Both the position numbers and the translations under genes were made by a program. From positions 248,001-312,000 of the forward strand of contig JAEXRL010000030.1 of the NCBI GenBank assembly GCA_023440825.1: a DNA stretch of 64,000 bases, given 5' to 3'. Under the pieces are notes generated by a model. That model made no database searches. It was given only the letters and a program-made list of their open reading frames with translations, and was not told the origin of the DNA. Shown in pieces: positions 1 to 8,247 of this stretch; the first letter of the stretch is position 1, and each line of letters opens with the position of its first letter. Source of the DNA: Pseudomonadota bacterium. GTDB taxonomy: Bacteria; Pseudomonadota; Gammaproteobacteria; Burkholderiales; Burkholderiaceae_B.

Positions 1-23
1 ACGTTTATGCATGGAGCCCTGAT

Positions 24-1721
24 ATGCGTTTGCTGCCCTTATTTAAAAAAGCCTATTCGGTACAGATGCCGGAGGCGGCGCAGGAGCTTGATGAGGTGAG
101 GCCGGGGCAGTATTCGGTACAGCATCTAGACACGCACGAACAACTTCAGGCTGTTTTGCCGGAGTTTGAGCGCTTGCTGTGCACAGACATAGGCACTCAG
201 GCTTTGGCGAGTCGTTTAGCCCCGGCCCTGCTCAAGAACGGACGGGCGGTGTTATTAGGCTTGCACGAACACATACACAGCGATCAAGCGGACGGCGTGC
301 TATTGCGTTTACGGCAAGCTGGCTATCGATTGCAGCAGCCTGTGCGCTATGTGTTGGCACCTCATGTCTTGTTAGCCTTAAGTCGCGTTAAAAGCAGCCT
401 GAATTTCGCGTTGAATCAACGTGGCACGCATTCTGATCTTAAGCAGGCGTTCCAGCGCATAGTGCAATGGGCTTGGCAGCACCAAGCAAGCGACATTCAT
501 ATTAATGTGCAACTACAGCAGGCCACCTCCAGTGTGTTGTTTAGTATAGGTGGCCGCTATGTTGCTCCCGAAAACTATCAACACATATCGACTCAGTTAC
601 TTGTAGATATGCTGGCCGTAGTCTGGATGGACATAGAAGGAGGAAATGGCGCTGTCTTTGATCCCCATACGGAACAGCAAGGTCGTTATCAGGTTCAGCT
701 CGAAGACCGTCATTTACAGTTGCGCTGGGCTTCCATGGCAGCAGACACAGGCCCTAGCGTGTGTTTGCGTTTGCTGGACTTGGGGCAGGGCAGGCAATTG
801 CCCCAATTGTCCGAGTTGGGCTATCGCCCCGATCAGCTCCATCAATTCCAGCGGCTTGTGCTCGCTGAGGGCGGGGCGGTCGTACTGGCCGGTAATGTGG
901 GCTCAGGCAAGTCCACCACACTGGCGGCACTGATGCAGTGCATCCCAGCGCATAGAAAAATCATCACTCTTGAAGATCCAGTCGAATTTCGCTTACCAGC
1001 AGCGATACAAAATAGCTTGGGCCGTAGATTGGATATGCCAGCACATGAAGCGTTTGCCAGTAAGTTACGCGCTTTAAAACGCTCTGCCATGCACGATGTG
1101 TTGTTGGGTGAAATCCGCGATTGTGAAACCGGGCGGGCATTTATGGATTTAGTCGGCGCTGGGATTAGTGTGTATACCACCTTGCATGCGGCTTCTGTGG
1201 CTACGATTAGTGAACGTTTGGCATCGGACTTTATCGGTGTCTCGCGAGAGTTCATGGCCATGCCCGGTCTGCTTAAGCTATTGGTGTATCAAGCCTTATT
1301 GCCTCGTCTATGCCCGCACTGCTCACTGGAGGAGTCAAAAACAGACGGGCGCGCTAAGCACTACGCCGATTTGCATAAACAGGCAGAGCATATGGGTTTG
1401 GCACTTAGGCGCTTGCGTACTCGCAATCTGGCCGGTTGCGATCAGTGTCGTGCTCAGTCTTTGCCCGCTCAGTATGGGTATGCAGGCCGACAACTGGTGG
1501 CCGAGTTGCTTGAGCCGGCTCTGTTGCCCGATGCCTGTGCGCGTATTCGCGCGGCTCGTCCATTGCTGGACTACTCCACGCCTTTACCCCCTCTTGTGGC
1601 TGATGCCTGGGATTACGTCGCTCAGGGTGTGGTGGATCCTTACGATGTGGAACAACGTTTTGGTGCCTTGCAGACTTTTGCAGCAGTCTATGCGGCGCAC
1701 CATAGGGAAGCAGGTTCATGA
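24..1721 (+). CDS. Type IVb pilus secretion ATPase, PilQ-like (GspE/PilB superfamily)
   Basis: This 565-residue protein is a GspE/PilB-superfamily ATPase, the hexameric cytoplasmic motor that drives pilus assembly. A Walker A motif (GNVGSGKSTT, residues 290-299) is followed by an Asp-box-like ITLEDPVE, a Walker B segment LLGEIRD and a His-box TTLHA. Two CxxC pairs (CPHC, CDQC) further on resemble the zinc-binding tetracysteine of these ATPases. The N-terminal 130 residues are divergent. The following genes encode a T2SF protein and two prepilins, which fits the IncI plasmid PilQ-PilR-PilS-PilV order better than PilB-PilC of type IVa pili. Six codons of an upstream frame end at base 22, so the operon probably extends left of the window. 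ATPase identity is secure; the PilQ assignment rests on context. Confidence 0.88.
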   Translation: MRLLPLFKKAYSVQMPEAAQELDEVRPGQYSVQHLDTHEQLQAVLPEFERLLCTDIGTQALASRLAPALLKNGRAVLLGLHEHIHSDQADGVLLRLRQAGYRLQQPVRYVLAPHVLLALSRVKSSLNFALNQRGTHSDLKQAFQRIVQWAWQHQASDIHINVQLQQATSSVLFSIGGRYVAPENYQHISTQLLVDMLAVVWMDIEGGNGAVFDPHTEQQGRYQVQLEDRHLQLRWASMAADTGPSVCLRLLDLGQGRQLPQLSELGYRPDQLHQFQRLVLAEGGAVVLAGNVGSGKSTTLAALMQCIPAHRKIITLEDPVEFRLPAAIQNSLGRRLDMPAHEAFASKLRALKRSAMHDVLLGEIRDCETGRAFMDLVGAGISVYTTLHAASVATISERLASDFIGVSREFMAMPGLLKLLVYQALLPRLCPHCSLEESKTDGRAKHYADLHKQAEHMGLALRRLRTRNLAGCDQCRAQSLPAQYGYAGRQLVAELLEPALLPDACARIRAARPLLDYSTPLPPLVADAWDYVAQGVVDPYDVEQRFGALQTFAAVYAAHHREAGS

Positions 1722-2863
1722 AAGTGAGCTCTTGGCGTATGTCGACCCTAGTGTTGGCAAACCTGGCTGCGCTGTTTTTAGCCTGGCAATATCGAGTCGA
1801 TTGCTGGCGTTTTCGTCGGCAACGAGCCGATTACTTTGAGTATCTGCATGCCTTGTTATCCGGCTTGCATTTTCGTCGTACCTTGGCCGATGTCTTTTTG
1901 GCGGATAGTCGACGCTATCAAAACAAACACTGGCGTGGACGTCTTTCCACGCTTTGGTTACAGACTTATCAGCATTCTGGTGGTGACCTGTATGCCGTAT
2001 GGCAAGACTGCTTGCCTGGCGATGAACTCATGCTGATACGTAGCGCCCATAGTGCGGGAAAGCTGGAGTCGGGTTTGCAGGCACTAAGTGAATACCTAGA
2101 TGTTTTACTCAAGCATCAACGCGTGTTTTGGTCTGTACTGTGGCCAGCCCTGATAGGAATATGGGTTCCTGTCTGCTTATTAGCCGCTATTCCCTTATAT
2201 ACCGTACCTGCTTTGCAAGTGGTGTTCCAGGACTTGCCCACAGACTATTACGCTGCTCACACTCAACATCTATTTTTCTTAGCGGGATTTTTGCGTACTT
2301 ATGCTCCCTTGCTCGGTTTGTGTTGCGTTTTGCTGGGCATGGTTTTGTATCACGCTTTTTGGGGGCGTAGTCATCTGGTGCGCAGGCTGCTTGATCAATG
2401 GTCTATTTTTCAACTGCTACGTCTCTTGGCAGCACTACGATTTTTTAGTCTGTTGGGCGTATTGCTGCGTCCCGCGGCCTATCGGCAACTATCGTTACGC
2501 ACCGCACTGGAGAACATTGCCCAAGGAGCGGGGCCGTGGATGCACTGGCATGTGGCTTATATGCTCAAGCGTATCGAGCAAGGGGTGGTGGGGGCTCACA
2601 CGCTTAATACGGGTTTGCTGAATCCAGAGGACTATTGGTTTTTTGGTGATATGGCTCAGGTGCAAAGTCTGGATCAGGCGGCATGGCGTACGGCGCAGCG
2701 CCTTAGTCTGCGCTTATCTGTACAAGGCGCGCGCTTGGCTGTGCGTTGGCGCTGGCTGATTTTAGGTGCTTGTGTCTTGATAACGCTTGGGATGGGTCTT
2801 TGGCATTACTTGGTGATTGATGAGTTACGCCAGAGCCTCAGTCTTTTTTATGCCGGTATTTAA
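1718..2863 (+). CDS. Inner-membrane pilus platform protein, PilR-like (T2SF domain)
   Basis: A 381-residue polytopic inner-membrane protein of the type II secretion F/PilC/PilR family, which forms the platform that couples the ATPase to pilus polymerisation. Hydrophobic segments are seen near the N-terminus, at about residues 140-165 (LWPALIGIWVPVCLL), 185-215 and at the C-terminus (WLILGACVLITLGMGLW). This is the usual layout of two helical cytoplasmic domains separated by membrane segments. The start codon overlaps the ATPase stop by four bases (ATGA), indicating translational coupling. The family call comes from topology, length and position, since T2SF sequence motifs are weak. Confidence 0.8.
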   Translation: MKVSSWRMSTLVLANLAALFLAWQYRVDCWRFRRQRADYFEYLHALLSGLHFRRTLADVFLADSRRYQNKHWRGRLSTLWLQTYQHSGGDLYAVWQDCLPGDELMLIRSAHSAGKLESGLQALSEYLDVLLKHQRVFWSVLWPALIGIWVPVCLLAAIPLYTVPALQVVFQDLPTDYYAAHTQHLFFLAGFLRTYAPLLGLCCVLLGMVLYHAFWGRSHLVRRLLDQWSIFQLLRLLAALRFFSLLGVLLRPAAYRQLSLRTALENIAQGAGPWMHWHVAYMLKRIEQGVVGAHTLNTGLLNPEDYWFFGDMAQVQSLDQAAWRTAQRLSLRLSVQGARLAVRWRWLILGACVLITLGMGLWHYLVIDELRQSLSLFYAGI

Positions 2864-2885
2864 GTTGATTTTTATCTAGGAGTCG

Positions 2886-3464
2886 ATGATGAGCAGTCAG
2901 TATGTCCGTATCGAAGGCAAAGGGCTATCCATGCAAGGTGGTTTTTCTTTGTTGGAAGTGTCTGTAGTAACCGCCATTATGACCTTATTGGCCATCATTG
3001 CGGTGCCCGCTATTAATAGTTACCTAATTGAAAATAGGGTACCTAAAGTGGGGGAGGAATTCGCTCGTTTTATAGTACATAACCAGCTCAATGCCCCCTT
3101 GGGTGATACAGCGCCTTATGGCTCGTTGGATATTAATAGCTTAGTGAACTTTATCCAGCCCGGTAGCGTTTTAAGTGTGATCGAGACGAATAAAGTACTA
3201 CATGGTTTGGGGTCTCAAGGGCAGGTTTTGCTGGGTGTGGAAGGTAGTGGCAAAAGCTATTCCTTACGTTTTGATAAGGTGCATCACGCAGCTTGCCCGG
3301 GGTTGGCTTCGGTGCTGCAGCGCTTGGCTAGCAGTATCAGTATTGCCGCGGCGAATCAGCCTGAAACGCTTATTAAGCACGAGGGGCTAGCGTATAACGG
3401 GCTATTGGCTAAGCAGGCTTGCTCCAAGGGGGCGACCAATACGTTCGCTTTTACGCTGAGTTAA
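2886..3464 (+). CDS. Type IVb major prepilin, PilS-like
   Basis: A 192-residue prepilin. The leader ends in a prepilin-peptidase site, GG|FSLLEV (cleavage after G19, with Glu at +5), followed by a hydrophobic assembly helix (VVTAIMTLLAIIAVPAI). The long leader is typical of type IVb pilins. Two cysteines, one in HHAACPG and one in KQACSKG near the C-terminus, could form the usual pilin disulfide loop. An in-frame ATG also lies at 2889 and another Met lies inside the leader (M16), so the exact start is open. It lies 22 bases after the platform gene and is probably the main structural subunit. Confidence 0.85.
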   Translation: MMSSQYVRIEGKGLSMQGGFSLLEVSVVTAIMTLLAIIAVPAINSYLIENRVPKVGEEFARFIVHNQLNAPLGDTAPYGSLDINSLVNFIQPGSVLSVIETNKVLHGLGSQGQVLLGVEGSGKSYSLRFDKVHHAACPGLASVLQRLASSISIAAANQPETLIKHEGLAYNGLLAKQACSKGATNTFAFTLS

Positions 3465-3466
3465 GC

Positions 3467-4468
3467 ATGAACAGGCAAGCGGGCTCTTTATTGCTGGAGT
3501 ATATGGTTGTGGTGGTATTGCTTAGTGGCTTGGCGGTGTGGAGTGTAGAGCATATGCAAAGAGGCATGCGCGAACAGATGCTCCTGTCAGGCGCTACCTG
3601 GAGCTTGCAAGTGCGTGAGGCGATACAGGACTATCTGCATCGCCTCACTCAAGCCCGTTTGACACGGGTAGATTGGCAGCGCGATTGGCCTTATGCAGAC
3701 TGGCGTCAGCCGCAATTACACGAGCTTCAGGAACAGGGCTTATTATCCAGTCACTTTCCTTTGCATTCGTCGCTAGGGACTGTCATCCCATTTATTGCCG
3801 AGTCTTCTGATTGTCACGAGGCGTCGTGTCGACTGGACGCCGTGTTGGTGTTTCAAGTGCCTACAGCCTTGTCCTGGATAAGCCAGCCTCATTATCAGAG
3901 CGTATGGAAGCTTCGGAGTGACGGTTATGGGGTGGTGGCATCCGATACCGCGCAGGGTTTTTTTGGGCCGGGTGGTCAGTGGCCTAATCCGCCGCAAGGA
4001 GGTGCTAGATTTCCGGAAGGAACGATAGGCTTAAGCGTTTTCAAGAAAAACAGCCGACAAGATTTATTTTTAAGTGTGGGTGATCCGCGCGACCCGGCCT
4101 TTTCGGGCCAACTAACGGTAGCCCAGAGTATTTCTAGCAAACAGGATGTGTATGCTGCCAACGCCTTGCATATTGGTGGAGTAGGGCGATATCAGGCACA
4201 GTGCCCCACTGAGCTGGCCATTGTGCATGATGCCGACTTACCTGCTTTGTTAGTGTGCAAGCGGGGGCGCTGGGATCGTATCGGCGCCTCGCATGGTGGT
4301 GTGTACAGCACGCATAGTGCTTACACGTGCAGGAATACTCCCGTACAGTTTGGCTTGCCCAATCCACTGACGGGGGGCTGCTCATGTCCGGATGGCTTTA
4401 GTGCCGTGTTGATCGCCGAGCATCCGCAGGGAAATGGGATACGACGGACGTATAGTTGTGTGCGTTAA
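3467..4468 (+). CDS. PilV-like minor prepilin / pilus tip adhesin with a fixed C-terminus
   Basis: A 333-residue prepilin-like protein. I chose the ATG at 3467, two bases past the pilS stop, because it puts a peptidase site (G6|S7, Glu at +5: GSLLLEYMVV) and hydrophobic helix at the N-terminus; the frame stays open upstream to 3419. The protein is much larger than the PilS-like pilin. It ends in a Cys-rich segment (NPLTGGCSCPDGF and a terminal YSCVR) reminiscent of IncI PilV tips. In R64-type plasmids the PilV C-terminus is switched by a shufflon and an Rci recombinase. Here the gene ends at a hairpin and the next gene is convergent, so the tip seems locked. A T7 tract lies in the coding region near 3958-3964. 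Confidence 0.8.
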   Translation: MNRQAGSLLLEYMVVVVLLSGLAVWSVEHMQRGMREQMLLSGATWSLQVREAIQDYLHRLTQARLTRVDWQRDWPYADWRQPQLHELQEQGLLSSHFPLHSSLGTVIPFIAESSDCHEASCRLDAVLVFQVPTALSWISQPHYQSVWKLRSDGYGVVASDTAQGFFGPGGQWPNPPQGGARFPEGTIGLSVFKKNSRQDLFLSVGDPRDPAFSGQLTVAQSISSKQDVYAANALHIGGVGRYQAQCPTELAIVHDADLPALLVCKRGRWDRIGASHGGVYSTHSAYTCRNTPVQFGLPNPLTGGCSCPDGFSAVLIAEHPQGNGIRRTYSCVR

Positions 4469-4473
4469 AACAC

Positions 4474-4504
4474 TGAGGCCTTCAGCGTGTGACTGAAGGC
4501 CTCA
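4474..4504. terminator. Convergent terminator between pilV-like gene and puuD
   Basis: A perfect 12-bp stem (TGAGGCCTTCAG / CTGAAGGCCTCA) with a 7-base loop lies between two convergent stop codons. Read on the minus strand, the stem is followed by GTGTTTTAA, so it fits intrinsic termination of puuD best. It may also slow plus-strand transcription. Confidence 0.8.
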
Positions 4505-4530
4505 AGTGAGTGGTTGCAAAGCGTGTGAGC

Positions 4531-5763
4531 TTATTCGGCTTTACCGCTCCAGAGACGAATATCTTCGCGCTCTTCGTCGGTCATTTTGGTAAGGTTGCCT
4601 AAAGGCATGTAGTGATTGGCGACGACTTTTTTAATTTCGTCAGCGTGCAATAAAACATCGCGCTCTGTATCAAGCAGCATGCCTGCAGGCGCAGAAGGGA
4701 AGCCAAACTGTTTGTCTGGTTGGGCGGCATGGCACTGAATACAGCGTGCGTCCATGATTTCCTGTATGCGTTGCAGGCTAATTTGTGCTCCTTGTTCCTG
4801 TGCCGCGGTGTTGGCGCTGGCAGGTGACTTCACGCTTTCAGGCGCTGCAACCCAGCCTACGATCAGTAGCAGCACGGCTCCCGCTACCGGATAGGCCAGA
4901 TTGTTTATGCCAGCATGCAGCAAGACAAAGTACTGACGAATCAGAGCACCCGCAAAGATAAACAGGACCATAATGATCCAGGCATTGGGATGATTGTAGG
5001 TGAATGAGTAATGGTTGCTTAGCATGAGCAACAAAACAGGTAGCGTAAAGTAGGTATTGTGTACCGAGCGCTGTTTACCGCGTTTGCCGTCCAGAGGATT
5101 AGGCTCTTTGCCTGCTTTTAATGCGTTGACCATGCGACGCTGGCCGGGAATGATCCAGAAAAACACGTTTGCGGACATGCTGGTAGCCATGACTGCGCCT
5201 GTGATGAGAAAAGCGGCACGACCTGAAAAGATATGGCTGCTCAGATACGCCACAGCGACCATCATGATGGCGACGGCAATACTAAGAATGCCGTCTTTTT
5301 CCATGTTGGGACTGATCAGTCTGCAAAGCCAGTCATATACAAACCAACCCAGCACAAGAAAGCCTATGGCGACTAGGTTCGCCTCGGTACCGCTCATATT
5401 GGCGGCCCATTCCCAGGGGCTATTGGGGTTGATGAGTAAAAATTCAGGCTTGGTCAGGTAGAGCAAAGAAAACAGAGCAAAGCCTGACAGCCACGTTGTG
5501 TAGGATTTCCAGAATGACCAGTGCAGGTCGTTCGGCAGTTCAGGGGGGTTAGTCAGGTATTTTTGGCTATGGTAAAAGCCACCACCGTGGACTGCCCACA
5601 TTTCACCGAACACACCACGCTTTTTGCCTTCTTCGCTTTTGGGCGGACGCAAACCGTTGTCCAGCATAACGAAGTAAATGGATTCGCCAATCCAGGCGAC
5701 TGCTGCAATCACGTGTAGCCAACGCAGTAATAGGTTGGCGTATTCTAAGAAGTATGCGTACAT
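4531..5763 (-). CDS. puuD: Membrane-bound urate oxidase with cytochrome c domain, PuuD
   Basis: A 410-residue protein matching the PuuD urate hydroxylase family, which oxidises urate to 5-hydroxyisourate. The N-terminal 305 residues hold several membrane segments with family-like stretches (LHVIAAVAWIGESIYFV, MWAVHGGGFYHSQKY, NTYFTLPVLLLMLSNHY). The C-terminal domain carries a haem c motif CIQCH at residues 341-345 and a candidate distal Met ligand (HYMPLGN, M386). Unlike cofactor-free soluble uricase, PuuD passes electrons to cytochrome c. The gene lies 57 bases after hiuH on the same strand, so the next enzyme of the pathway is co-transcribed. A GAGAC ribosome site precedes the ATG. Confidence 0.95.
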   Translation of the reverse strand: MYAYFLEYANLLLRWLHVIAAVAWIGESIYFVMLDNGLRPPKSEEGKKRGVFGEMWAVHGGGFYHSQKYLTNPPELPNDLHWSFWKSYTTWLSGFALFSLLYLTKPEFLLINPNSPWEWAANMSGTEANLVAIGFLVLGWFVYDWLCRLISPNMEKDGILSIAVAIMMVAVAYLSSHIFSGRAAFLITGAVMATSMSANVFFWIIPGQRRMVNALKAGKEPNPLDGKRGKQRSVHNTYFTLPVLLLMLSNHYSFTYNHPNAWIIMVLFIFAGALIRQYFVLLHAGINNLAYPVAGAVLLLIVGWVAAPESVKSPASANTAAQEQGAQISLQRIQEIMDARCIQCHAAQPDKQFGFPSAPAGMLLDTERDVLLHADEIKKVVANHYMPLGNLTKMTDEEREDIRLWSGKAE

Positions 5764-5820
5764 AGTAGTCTCGTTTTAATACTAGTAATTTGAGTAAACG
5801 TATTAGTTTCGTTTTTCCTA

Positions 5821-6174
5821 CTAGCTGCCGCGGTACGTAGACCAAGACCAGGGAGTAACCACTAGCGGTACGTGGTAATTTGCCGTGGCGTCTGCGATGC
5901 CAAAACGTATGCCGACCTGATCGACAAAACGTGGTTCAGGCAGTGTCACGCCATGGGCAGCGAAGTAATCGCCAGCATGAAAGACCAGTTCGAATACGCC
6001 AGTAGACATGGATTCGCCCTGTAGTAGGGGCTCATCACAGCGACCGTCGCTATTGGTGGTGGTTTGTTTGATGAGTGTGCGCTCTTGGCCATGGATGGCG
6101 TAAAGATCAATGTGCACACCTTGAGCGGGGCGTCCCAATGTGGTGTCAAGCACGTGGGTAGATAGCTTTCCCAT
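5821..6174 (-). CDS. hiuH: 5-Hydroxyisourate hydrolase (transthyretin-like)
   Basis: A 117-residue transthyretin-like hydrolase that converts 5-hydroxyisourate to OHCU. Diagnostic features are the N-terminal LSTHVLDTTLGRPA and the C-terminal tetrapeptide YRGS, which belongs to the hydrolase rather than to transthyretin. The frame stays open upstream, but the ATG at 6174 has a GGAG seven bases before it and matches the normal family start. No signal peptide is seen. It is first in the hiuH-puuD operon, with the GntR gene divergent. OHCU decarboxylase (UraD) does not follow it. Confidence 0.95.
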   Translation of the reverse strand: MGKLSTHVLDTTLGRPAQGVHIDLYAIHGQERTLIKQTTTNSDGRCDEPLLQGESMSTGVFELVFHAGDYFAAHGVTLPEPRFVDQVGIRFGIADATANYHVPLVVTPWSWSTYRGS

Positions 6175-6281
6175 AACTAGTCTCCGGTTTATGGTGATCG
6201 AGAGAGGTCCAGCGAGCCCAGTTTGGAGAACCGGCCGGGGGCCAGCGGTGCAAGGATCAGTGCGCTGGGTTATGGCCCCGA

Positions 6282-6357
6282 ATTGTCGCTCTGAGTTGAG
6301 AGTCAGGATTGTCGACAATTTATGTTGACGATTTTCGAGCGATGCCGAATAATTGTC
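6282..6357. promoter_or_regulatory. Candidate GntR operator cluster (ATTGTC repeats)
   Basis: The divergent hiuH/GntR intergenic region has a perfect 12-bp palindrome, ATTGTCGACAAT, at 6308-6319. Two further copies of the half-site ATTGTC lie at 6282-6287 and 6352-6357. Their position between puuD-hiuH and the regulator-puuE arm suggests binding sites for the adjacent regulator. The half-site repetition is directly seen; its function is inference. Confidence 0.5.
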
Positions 6358-6380
6358 AAGTGCTAATAACGAGTAATTGT

Positions 6381-7136
6381 ATGTTGCAGATCAGGCCACA
6401 GCACGAGGAATCGGCTCAGATAGAAGCGCCCAGTGCGTCATCTTTATTGGCTGGTGAGGCGCGTGATAGTGAAGTAGGGCGTGTGTATAGCCAAATATTC
6501 GATGCTGTCATGGATAGGCGTTTATTGCCGGGCGCCAAGCTGACCGAGTCCACCTTGTGTTCGATTTTTGAGTGTTCACGAGCAACGGTGCGCGCGGCTT
6601 TGTCTGCCCTGGCGCACGACAAAATCGTGGTGCTTGAGGTGAATCGTGGTGCTTTTGTTTGGCAGCCTAACGCGAAAGAAACTCAGGATGTGTTCGAGTT
6701 ACGCCGAGACATTGAGTCCCTGATTTTGACGCGCTTGTCGGCTTTGCCTGATCTGGATATCCACTTGCAACGCCTGTATGCCATGGTGGCTCGTGAGCGC
6801 CAGGCATACGAGCTAGGCGATCGCATCGCCTGGATACGTCTTTCCAATGCCTTTCATGTAGAGCTGGCGCGCTGCATAGGCAACCAAGAATTGACAGAAC
6901 TGATGCATACCCTGTGCGCACGTACAAGCTTGATCATTGCTTATTACGACAGTCCAGGTGAAAAAGCGTGCTCGTTCTATGAGCACGAGGAGATTTTGCA
7001 GCATTTAAGTCAGCGCAATGTGCAGCAGGCCATTGAGTCCATGTTGCACCACTTATCGGATTGTGAACATCGCATGAAAGAAAGCAGGAACGAGACAAAC
7101 CCCGACCCCTGGCTTGCATTCAGCGTAAAACGCTAA
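6381..7136 (+). CDS. GntR-family (FadR/FCD-like) regulator of purine catabolism
   Basis: A transcription factor of about 251 residues. The winged-helix GntR domain is recognisable in GRVYSQIFDAVMDRRLLPGAKL and LCSIFECSRATVRAALSAL. An all-helical FCD effector domain follows, with conserved-type elements such as VFELRRDIESLI, FHVELARCIGN and YEHEEILQHL. The start is uncertain: ATG 6381 has a GAG seven bases upstream, while ATG 6342 would add 13 residues. It is divergent from hiuH-puuD and 16 bases ahead of puuE, so it probably controls urate/allantoin degradation in response to a pathway intermediate. The effector is not predictable from sequence. Confidence 0.85.
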   Translation: MLQIRPQHEESAQIEAPSASSLLAGEARDSEVGRVYSQIFDAVMDRRLLPGAKLTESTLCSIFECSRATVRAALSALAHDKIVVLEVNRGAFVWQPNAKETQDVFELRRDIESLILTRLSALPDLDIHLQRLYAMVARERQAYELGDRIAWIRLSNAFHVELARCIGNQELTELMHTLCARTSLIIAYYDSPGEKACSFYEHEEILQHLSQRNVQQAIESMLHHLSDCEHRMKESRNETNPDPWLAFSVKR

Positions 7137-7152
7137 TAGGAGAATATAAAAC

Positions 7153-8082
7153 ATGTCTACCGCTTATCCTCGTGACCTGATTGGTTACGGCAAGAACGTA
7201 CCCCACGCTAATTGGCCAGGCCAAGCACGTATCGCAGTTCAGTTTGTCTTGAACTACGAAGAGGGGGGTGAGAATTGCGTACTGCATGGTGACCCGGGCT
7301 CGGAGCAGTTTCTGTCCGAAATCGTGGGTGCTGCGGCCTACCCCGATCGTCATATGTCCATGGAATCTATTTACGAGTACGGTTCTCGCGCGGGTGTGTG
7401 GCGTATTTTGCGTGAATTTGAGCGCCGTGATTTGCCCATGACCATTTTTGGGGTGGGCATGGCGCTGGAGCGTCACCCCGAGCTGGCTAAGGCTTTTGTG
7501 GAGTTAGGGCACGAGATTGCGTGTCACGGCTATCGCTGGATTCATTACCAAAACGTATCGGAAGAGTTGGAGCTGGAGCATATGCGCCAGTGCGTGGACG
7601 TTATTCAGAAACTAACGGGCAAGCACCCTGAAGGTTGGTATACGGGTCGTGATAGCCCCAACACCTTGCGCTTGGTGGCCGAGCACGGCAACTTTTTGTA
7701 CGACTCTGACTATTATGGCGATGATTTGCCCTTTTGGAGCGAAGTGACTCTGAGCGATGGCAGCATCAAGCCGCAATTAATGGTGCCCTACACTCTGGAT
7801 ACCAACGATATGCGCTTTGCTTCACCTCAGGGGTTTAATACAGGCGATCACTTTTTCTCCTACTTAAAAGACGCGTTTGATGTGTTGTATGCGGAAGGTG
7901 ACGAAGCCCCGAAAATGCTGTCGATAGGCTTGCACTGCCGCTTGATCGGTCGTCCAGGGCGTTTTGCATCGCTCGTTCGCTTCCTGGACTACATCCAGCA
8001 GCACGAACGCGTTTGGGTGTGTCGTCGCGCCGATATTGCGCATCATTGGGTGAAACACCATCCGTATCAGCCAACGAAATAA
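7153..8082 (+). CDS. puuE: Allantoinase PuuE (polysaccharide-deacetylase fold)
   Basis: A 309-residue member of the NodB/polysaccharide-deacetylase-like PuuE family, which hydrolyses allantoin to allantoate and is unrelated to metal-dependent amidohydrolase allantoinase. Family-type segments are YPRDLIGYGKNVPHANWPGQ near the start, then GVWRILREFERR, ELGHEIACHGYRWIHY and SIGLHCRLIGRPGR. In some bacteria PuuE is fused to OHCU decarboxylase; the length here leaves no room for that. It follows the GntR gene by 16 bases and ends at a strong terminator. Confidence 0.92.
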   Translation: MSTAYPRDLIGYGKNVPHANWPGQARIAVQFVLNYEEGGENCVLHGDPGSEQFLSEIVGAAAYPDRHMSMESIYEYGSRAGVWRILREFERRDLPMTIFGVGMALERHPELAKAFVELGHEIACHGYRWIHYQNVSEELELEHMRQCVDVIQKLTGKHPEGWYTGRDSPNTLRLVAEHGNFLYDSDYYGDDLPFWSEVTLSDGSIKPQLMVPYTLDTNDMRFASPQGFNTGDHFFSYLKDAFDVLYAEGDEAPKMLSIGLHCRLIGRPGRFASLVRFLDYIQQHERVWVCRRADIAHHWVKHHPYQPTK

Positions 8083-8098
8083 ACAGCGCAAGCACTCT

Positions 8099-8130
8099 AA
8101 CAATTCCGGCTTTGGCCGGAATTGTTGTTT
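8099..8130 (+). terminator. Rho-independent terminator after puuE
   Basis: A 12-bp perfect stem (AACAATTCCGGC / GCCGGAATTGTT) with a TTTG loop ends in a short GTTT stretch just after the puuE stop. It separates the purine genes from alaS. Confidence 0.8.
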
Positions 8131-8207
8131 CTAGAGGTTAGAAACAGTACTATGGCCGTTTTGCTTTGCTCTCTTGCGGGATGCCGCACTTAAGGGGCAA
8201 ACGACCT

Positions 8208-8214
8208 TTATAAT
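8208..8214 (+). promoter_or_regulatory. Candidate -10 element for alaS
   Basis: A consensus TATAAT (8209-8214) lies 33 bases before the alaS ATG. The -35 position 17 bases upstream (GCACTT) is a poor match, so this is a -10-dominated candidate only. Confidence 0.4.
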
Positions 8215-8247
8215 AAGTCTTACCCTTAAATTTGTGCGCTTTATTGA

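Noticed and set aside
4320..4510. Shufflon after the PilV-like gene
   Set aside because: There are no repeated recombination sites, alternative C-terminal segments or recombinase gene; only a terminator-like hairpin.
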